Assembly (NCBI GenBank): GCA_022828595.1
Contig: JAKGHH010000004.1
Location: 79,202,270-79,266,269 of the forward strand
Reading direction: 5' to 3'
Length of the DNA stretch: 64,000 nucleotides
From: Nelumbo lutea
Lineage: Eukaryota > Streptophyta > Magnoliopsida > Proteales > Nelumbonaceae
Shown here in pieces: positions 58,804-64,000 of this stretch. The stretch's first letter is position 1. Each line of letters starts with the position of its first letter. The position numbers and the translations under genes were made by a program. The notes under the pieces were generated by a model that worked only from the letters and a program-made list of their open reading frames with translations, was not told where the DNA came from and did not search any database.

Positions 58804-58964
58804 TGTAGGTGTCAATAGACCAGGTTTGGATTAAAGCCAATCTAAATTAAAACAAATTTAAACAGACTGTACAGTTTAGATATTGAATTGGATTGGTCTA
58901 AAATATCATTGGATTGAATTGGACTGGATCGGATTGAACCAATCCAGTCCAATTGACACCCTTA
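58804..58964. mobile_element. hAT-type MITE upstream of FPF1, 161 bp
   Basis: Flanked by a perfect 8-bp duplication AATCTGCC (58796-58803 and 58965-58972). Ends are TGTAGGTGTCAATAG and ATTGACACCCTTA, an inverted pair. The interior has GGATTGGATTGAATT-type blocks. It lies about 430 bp upstream of the FPF1-like start codon, in the likely promoter region. Confidence 0.85.
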
Positions 58965-59490
58965 AATCTGCCGTGGTGAATGAGCCATATATTTTATGGA
59001 ATCCGTGAAAAGGTATTATTGATTCCAAAACCCTCAAATATCATACAAATAGCATGCAGATAGCTGATTGTGTTTCTAAACCAGATGAAATACAGACAAA
59101 ATCATGAATCAAATACCCAAAATATACCTATTTACAGGCCTATCTTCAGGCCTCACTTTACACACTGTGTTAGGCTTAGGTTTTGGACTGAACCCATTCG
59201 AAATTTTGGCAAAAGCTAAGCATGAAACCGGTCCATGAACAGGTCTACCCTAAAAGAACACATCAACCTCGAAAGACAAGAAGCAAATATAAATTGAAAC
59301 CCCACAGCTGGCAATCCCCTATATTGTATTTTGCATGTAAGTCGTCTTCATTGTTGCAAATTTGCAATAGATCATTGAACTCGGATTCAGTCCTCAATAG
59401 GCCATGTTCACACCATACTCACAGCCACTTGCAATTCTACAATGAGAGTATCTCTCCATGTATAAAAATTTACAAATATGGTGATATTCA

Positions 59491-59602
59491 TAAGACTAAA
59501 TTTAGAAGGAATACAAATACAAATATATAGAATACAAAACTCTATATTTTGTATGCATTTATTATTATACATATTTGTATTTATACTAGCTCCTTCTAAA
59601 CT
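59491..59602. repeat. hairpin repeat copy 1
   Basis: TTTAGAAGGAATACAAATAC pairs with the inverted ATTTGTATTTATACTAGCTC and CTTCTAAA about 60 bp later, giving arms of about 45 bp. Similar in plan to the hairpin at 61497-61590. Confidence 0.5.
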
Positions 59603-61496
59603 GAACCTATGGTACTGTAATTTGTGCCATATCGCATTTGATGGATGCCCCAACTTAAAAGCTTAATATTGATCATGCAATATTTTTATCACAAGGATTT
59701 GAGTAAGCGATAACCACTTAGATGGTATATATTTTATCCAAATTCATTGAAGAGTTTCGGTATCATATCTCTCTCAATCAGCATAAAATTTTCCTTGAAT
59801 ATCCAAACTAATACTCGGTTGTGATTTTTAGGCATGACACCTGAGAAACTGATAACCAATCAATTAATTGGTATCATAAGATTAAAATAGTATTTAATCA
59901 GATGGTACCGGGGGTTGTGATTGGTTAAAGTTGTTTCGGAATCGGCATGATAATAAATTTATCAAGCTTTTATATATGGTGGGACCCATGAAAGGGGATT
60001 CGGGTTCTTATAGTTACTTTTTTAATGATAGTAACAACTACTTCGAAGCAGAAAAAAACAAATTTGGGGGGTTTCCTGTTTTCCATACGCCTACTTGACA
60101 GTTTGATAAATATTCCTTTTTCTCTTCCTTTTTTTTTCTCCCATTTTGAAGCCAAGGAAAGGGTATCTTTCCAAAATTCACGTCCAAATCAAAATCAAAT
60201 GCAAAGGCACTTGCATTGCACGTGGGTTAATACACGAAAAGGAATCGTACGGTTCCAATGTGTTGGGGGTCCCAGTCCCACGGACAAGTTTTTTGCACAA
60301 ATCAGAGGGATAAAATTAAAAACCGTGACCTTAGATGTATTCCAATGGCTCTACCAAAATCTCACTTTTAATTCATGTCGGAGAGTTTCGATTTGTTCTT
60401 CACATGGACCTCACAGCATGTGCTGACTCTACATCATAAACATCTTTCATACTTGTATTTAATAAACGGTGGGATATGACTGTCAGGTCAATACAAGGAG
60501 CGCTCTGTAAAAAGCAGATCCCGATTCTAAGGTGGGGTCATGATAACACATAAAAGGTTTTGATTTAATTGTTTCAGCAAGTGCTATGACACTTGTTGTA
60601 GCATATGCGGTTTGTATTAGAAATGGACAGGAGTAATTAGTAGAACCATTTTATATGTATTTTTTCTTCGTGTGTTTGCAACGTTTGGTATCTGCTTTAT
60701 ATGAGTAGTTAACAATAATAATATATAATGTATGCATCATGCATCATGGAATATGAAGGGTAAGATCGTATTATAAGAAAGAAAAGCTAAAAATATCTTA
60801 TGATTCCATTATATGTTGCATTTGCTTTTTGTTTTTTTTTTTTTTTCATCTCTTTTTTTATCATAATTGTGTGTTTGTTCATCTAATTAGTTTTAATTTG
60901 TAGTGCAAAATTTGTTTGTATTGATGTAAATGTGTGGAAGTGCAAATGGGCTGAGTGTAGGTTTGCTTCATATTTTAATTTGTTTATTTATCAGAAGTAA
61001 AATAGGAACTACGTACCATGAAATGACCGTTCACTTAAATGAAAGAAGATTATGATGTGGTTCCCACTTCATTATTATGAAAAAAATGAGGTAGGAACAA
61101 GGTGGCATGATGCAAATTTGAGTCAGTTTTTGGGATGTAAGATTTACATTGCCAACAAGTGCAAAAATGACAAATTTGGTATGAAATAGAAATACAAACC
61201 ATAATTACAAACAAATAAAAGCAAAATTGAACTACATACAAATTGTCCATCCCAACGAGATTTCACTATGTCAACCGAGTGGTGGCTTGGTTGGCATGTA
61301 ACTGGGTAAGCCCCAAATGAGATGTGGCTCGGAGCCCCACCACTAATGGCTCCAAATCCACCTTTAAGAGGAGTATAATGTTGTTAGATAAAAAAGTGTG
61401 GTAGTATGCCATGGAAATTGAATTACGGCCCCTATGGGGGCAAAAAGGCGAATAATCGTGATCTCACTATAACCAAGTGCAACAATAGGCTCAGTT

Positions 61497-61590
61497 TGAT
61501 GAAAAGGGTACAAATGCAAATACATATAAAATACAAAATTTTGCATTACATATTTGCATTTGTACTCTTCCAATTGAGGGTGACTCACAT
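61497..61590. repeat. hairpin repeat copy 2
   Basis: GGTACAAATGCAAATACATA pairs with the inverted ATATTTGCATTTGTACTCTT. The arms are about 35 bp and meet at AAAATACAAAATTTTGCATT. Probably the core of a small MITE. Confidence 0.5.
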
Positions 61591-61974
61591 TAGACATCTA
61601 TAATCTATTCTCTCAATCACATACGAAATCACCAAGAATTTTGTTGGGGAGGTGGCCATTTCGTGCACCATGGTGTTGGCAACTCATGGTGGGTTGGGCT
61701 TTGAGCCTATTTTATTAAAATATAACACACAAGTAGGGACCCATGCAATGCATGGAAAAATCCGAAAGATTGAATAATTTTATTTACTATTAATTAATTG
61801 ATAAATTAATAATAAAAAAATTGATGTTAATTAATTAAAAGTATTTAAAATTATTGTTAATAACTGTTATTATTTTCATTATTTTTAAATAAAATTTTGA
61901 TTTACTTTAAATAAATAAAAATAATCACAAAATCTAACATTTTTATTAATTTTACTAATAATTAACAATTATAC

Positions 61975-62260
61975 GGGAATGGCAATGGGGCGGGTTTGGG
62001 GCGGGACACCCCATCCTATAGTCAAGACACTCTACCCCATCCCCATCCTATCCCTAGTGTTAGGTGGGTTCAGGGTAAGGCACCCACTCCCTATTAGGGA
62101 CGGGGAAATCCTCGAATCTCCCCAGCTCGTCCTCGGTGTCAAGCGAGTTCAGGGCAAGACACCCACTCCTCATGAAGGATGGGGAATCCTTGGGCCAGTT
62201 CAAGGCAAGGTACCCACTCCCCGTAAACCTAATATTCAATTTGACGACAAAAATGACCAA
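61975..62260. repeat. GC-rich repeat block in AT-rich DNA
   Basis: Starts ACGGGAATGGCAATGGGGCG and contains three imperfect direct units built on GGGTTCAGGGTAAGGCACCC and ACTCCCTATTAGGGACGGGG, about 70-75 bp apart. It is like the terminal part of a GGGGATGGGGC-type plant repeat. No matching inverted end was located. Confidence 0.5.
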
Positions 62261-63418
62261 AATGATGTACTGAGTATCAACAACATGGTAAAATTCTAAA
62301 AGTACATTAAATTGTCTTTAATTTTCAAAATTGAAATTGAATGAAAAATTTGGAAATTTTAGCACATTTGTGTAATTTATTCAAATTTATTTTTAAAATG
62401 TTATTAAATAATTTATTTTTTTAAATGGTTTACTTGTAGAATTACACTAATTTATCTTATATTTTCTAATATAAACTAATCAATAATTTCCTTTTTCTAA
62501 TATCATACTAATTTATCTTAATAATTTGTGTAATTATTGATTCAAATTATTGTTTTCCCTTTTCTATACTCATTTATCTTTAATAATTTTCAATATTATT
62601 TAAAACATTTTAAATAAACTTTCAAAAATTTTATATATTTTAGTTTCCAAAATGTTCTTTTATGAAAATATAGTTTTATGAAAATTTTGAAAATTTTATT
62701 ATAAAATATTTATTTTTATTAGGTAGTTTACTAACAAAATTACACTAATATTTTATTTTCCAATGTAAATTAATTAATAATTTCATTTTCCATCATTATA
62801 ATATTTTATTCCCCCATCTGCATCGGTTATTAACTATAATAATAGCAATAACTAAAATTTTAGAGTTTTTGATAATTGTTAAGGATAATTCTCAAATTTA
62901 TAGAAATTAGTTTAAGAGTTTTCAATTTCTATATATAAAACGTTGTTAATTTACATGAATATAAGAGTATTTACCCTTTAAAAAGTCACATGATGACTTA
63001 ATTAATAACAATATTTATTAATTTTTGGTAATTTCTAACTGTACTAATAAGAATATTTAATTTTTGGTAATTTACTAACCGTATTTATTAATTTTTGGTA
63101 ATAACACTATTTAATACTCATTGAATATGGGTTGGATTAAACATTAACTATATTTAACTGTTTATTAATTCATATGAATATTTTAAATGAGAGATAGTGG
63201 ATATAGATTGGGGAGAGAGATTTTAAGAATTGATTAGGGAATGGGGTAACATGATACCTTTGGAGAGATTCTAGGAATATTTTAGGGTAGTTGGGTTGGG
63301 AATTGTGACATGGCTTAATGGGAGAGATGGGAAGGGGAGAGGAGAGAGAGTCAAGGATAATGCAGGGTGGGGGTAATGGACATTTTGCTATTTATTTAAA
63401 ATGACCGTTTTGCTATTT
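62261..63418. other. intergenic, very AT-rich
   Basis: Mostly A/T with repeated TAATTTATCTTA and TTAATTTTTGGTAAT blocks (for example three times between 63020 and 63110). No gene seen. A G-rich segment at 63235-63380 precedes the satellite. Confidence 0.45.
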
Positions 63419-64000
63419 ATTTAAAAGATTCTAAATCGACGATCCTTATTGGTCGTCGCTCCTCAAATCCAGGATTTCCATCGCAACACACTATCCAGGA
63501 CCTCCAAACTCTATCAAAATCCACAGATCAACAATCCATCACAATTAAGACGCTAAAATGACCATTTTACCCTTCACTTAAAAAGATTCCAAATGGACTA
63601 TCCCCATCACCCGATATGCCCTGAATTTAAGATATCCACCGTTACGCATCATCCAACACCTCCAAACCCCATCAAAACCTCCTGATTGATGATCCATCAC
63701 ATTTCAAACCTTAAAATGACCATTTTGCCCTTCATCCAAAAAAAATTCCAAATCGACGATTATCGTTGAACGCCACTCTCTAAATTAAAGATATCCATCA
63801 ATACACATATCCAAACATCTCCAAATCCATCGAAACCTCCCGATCGACAATCCATCACATTTCCTACCCTGAAATTACCATTTTACCTTCACTTAAAAAG
63901 ATTCTGAATGGACTATCCCCATCACCCGATTTGCCCAAATTTAAGATATCCACTGTTACGCATCATCCAACACCTCCAAACCCCATCAAAACCCCCTGAA
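63419..64000. repeat. satellite array, ~157-bp monomers in A/B dimers (continues past window)
   Basis: Four successive units are readable, starting near 63425, 63585, 63745 and 63903. All share AAGATATCCA, CACCTCCAAACCCCATC, GATCCATCACATTT and AAATGACCATTTTACCCTTC. Units 1 and 3 have CCAAATCGACGAT; units 2 and 4 have GGACTATCCCCATCACCCGA. The B-to-B distance (GTTACGCATC at 63641 and 63955) is 314 bp, twice the monomer. The array runs off the right edge. Confidence 0.8.

Noticed and set aside
60025..60426. 133-codon plus-strand frame
   Set aside because: No family resemblance and irregular composition; probably chance.
1..64000. CRISPR arrays, bacterial operons or phage systems
   Set aside because: Spliced plant genes dominate. 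The regular repeats found (37-39 kb, 63.4-64 kb) are tandem without unique spacers.

Overview
The window is nuclear DNA from a flowering plant. The evidence is spliced genes with plant-specific exon layouts (XTH, SWEET, class I formin, VAMP72, FPF1-like), AT-rich introns, many MITEs, and LTR, Mutator-like and hAT elements. The sequence alone does not fix the species. The gene content fits a eudicot or magnoliid with a medium to large, transposon-rich genome. Coordinates of spliced genes come from splice-site and frame bookkeeping plus remembered family sequence; no alignment or transcript was available.

Left part (1-22.3 kb), the gene-bearing part. An intact four-exon xyloglucan endotransglucosylase/hydrolase lies on the minus strand (2882-4406). 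A SWEET3-type sugar transporter follows on the plus strand (7457-11060). It has all six exons but an impossibly short 20-nt first intron and a 1-nt deletion in exon 3, so it is probably a pseudogene; its two large introns hold four MITEs. Next are an intact transmembrane (class I) formin (14993-18022), an antisense scrap of a BiP-type HSP70 (about 18.3-18.5 kb), and an intact VAMP724-type R-SNARE (19454-22308).

Middle part (22.3-55 kb), a nested transposon landscape. It holds a hAT-type MITE inside a decayed Ty1/copia 3' end, and an inverted pair of long terminal repeats (27.0-27.5 and 33.8-34.2 kb) that encloses a DUF642 pseudogene. A 4.3-kb non-autonomous LTR retrotransposon with a gag-like coiled-coil protein sits inside that pair. 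A Pack-MULE-like element with a perfect 9-bp target duplication is nested in a hAT-like repeat (34.25-36.2 kb). An 8.6-kb LTR element without recognisable pol genes carries two tandem-repeat arrays and a captured TMK-type receptor-kinase fragment (36.2-44.8 kb). Further right are a 557-bp fold-back MULE derivative, a dead hAT transposase gene (47.2-48.9 kb), and a second small non-autonomous LTR element (51.5-54.9 kb) whose LTRs resemble those of the first.

Right part (55-64 kb). It is mostly empty apart from an intact single-exon FPF1-like gene (58031-58372, minus strand) with a clear TATA box, several small MITEs and hairpins, and the start of a satellite array (about 157-bp monomers in alternating A/B order) that runs off the window end.

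The genes are not co-functional. They are ordinary separate plant loci: wall remodelling, sugar transport, actin nucleation, vesicle fusion and flowering promotion. No new multi-gene system is evident. The most interesting material is the decaying SWEET gene, the nested gene-capturing transposons, and a long imperfect hairpin at 12.3-12.4 kb.
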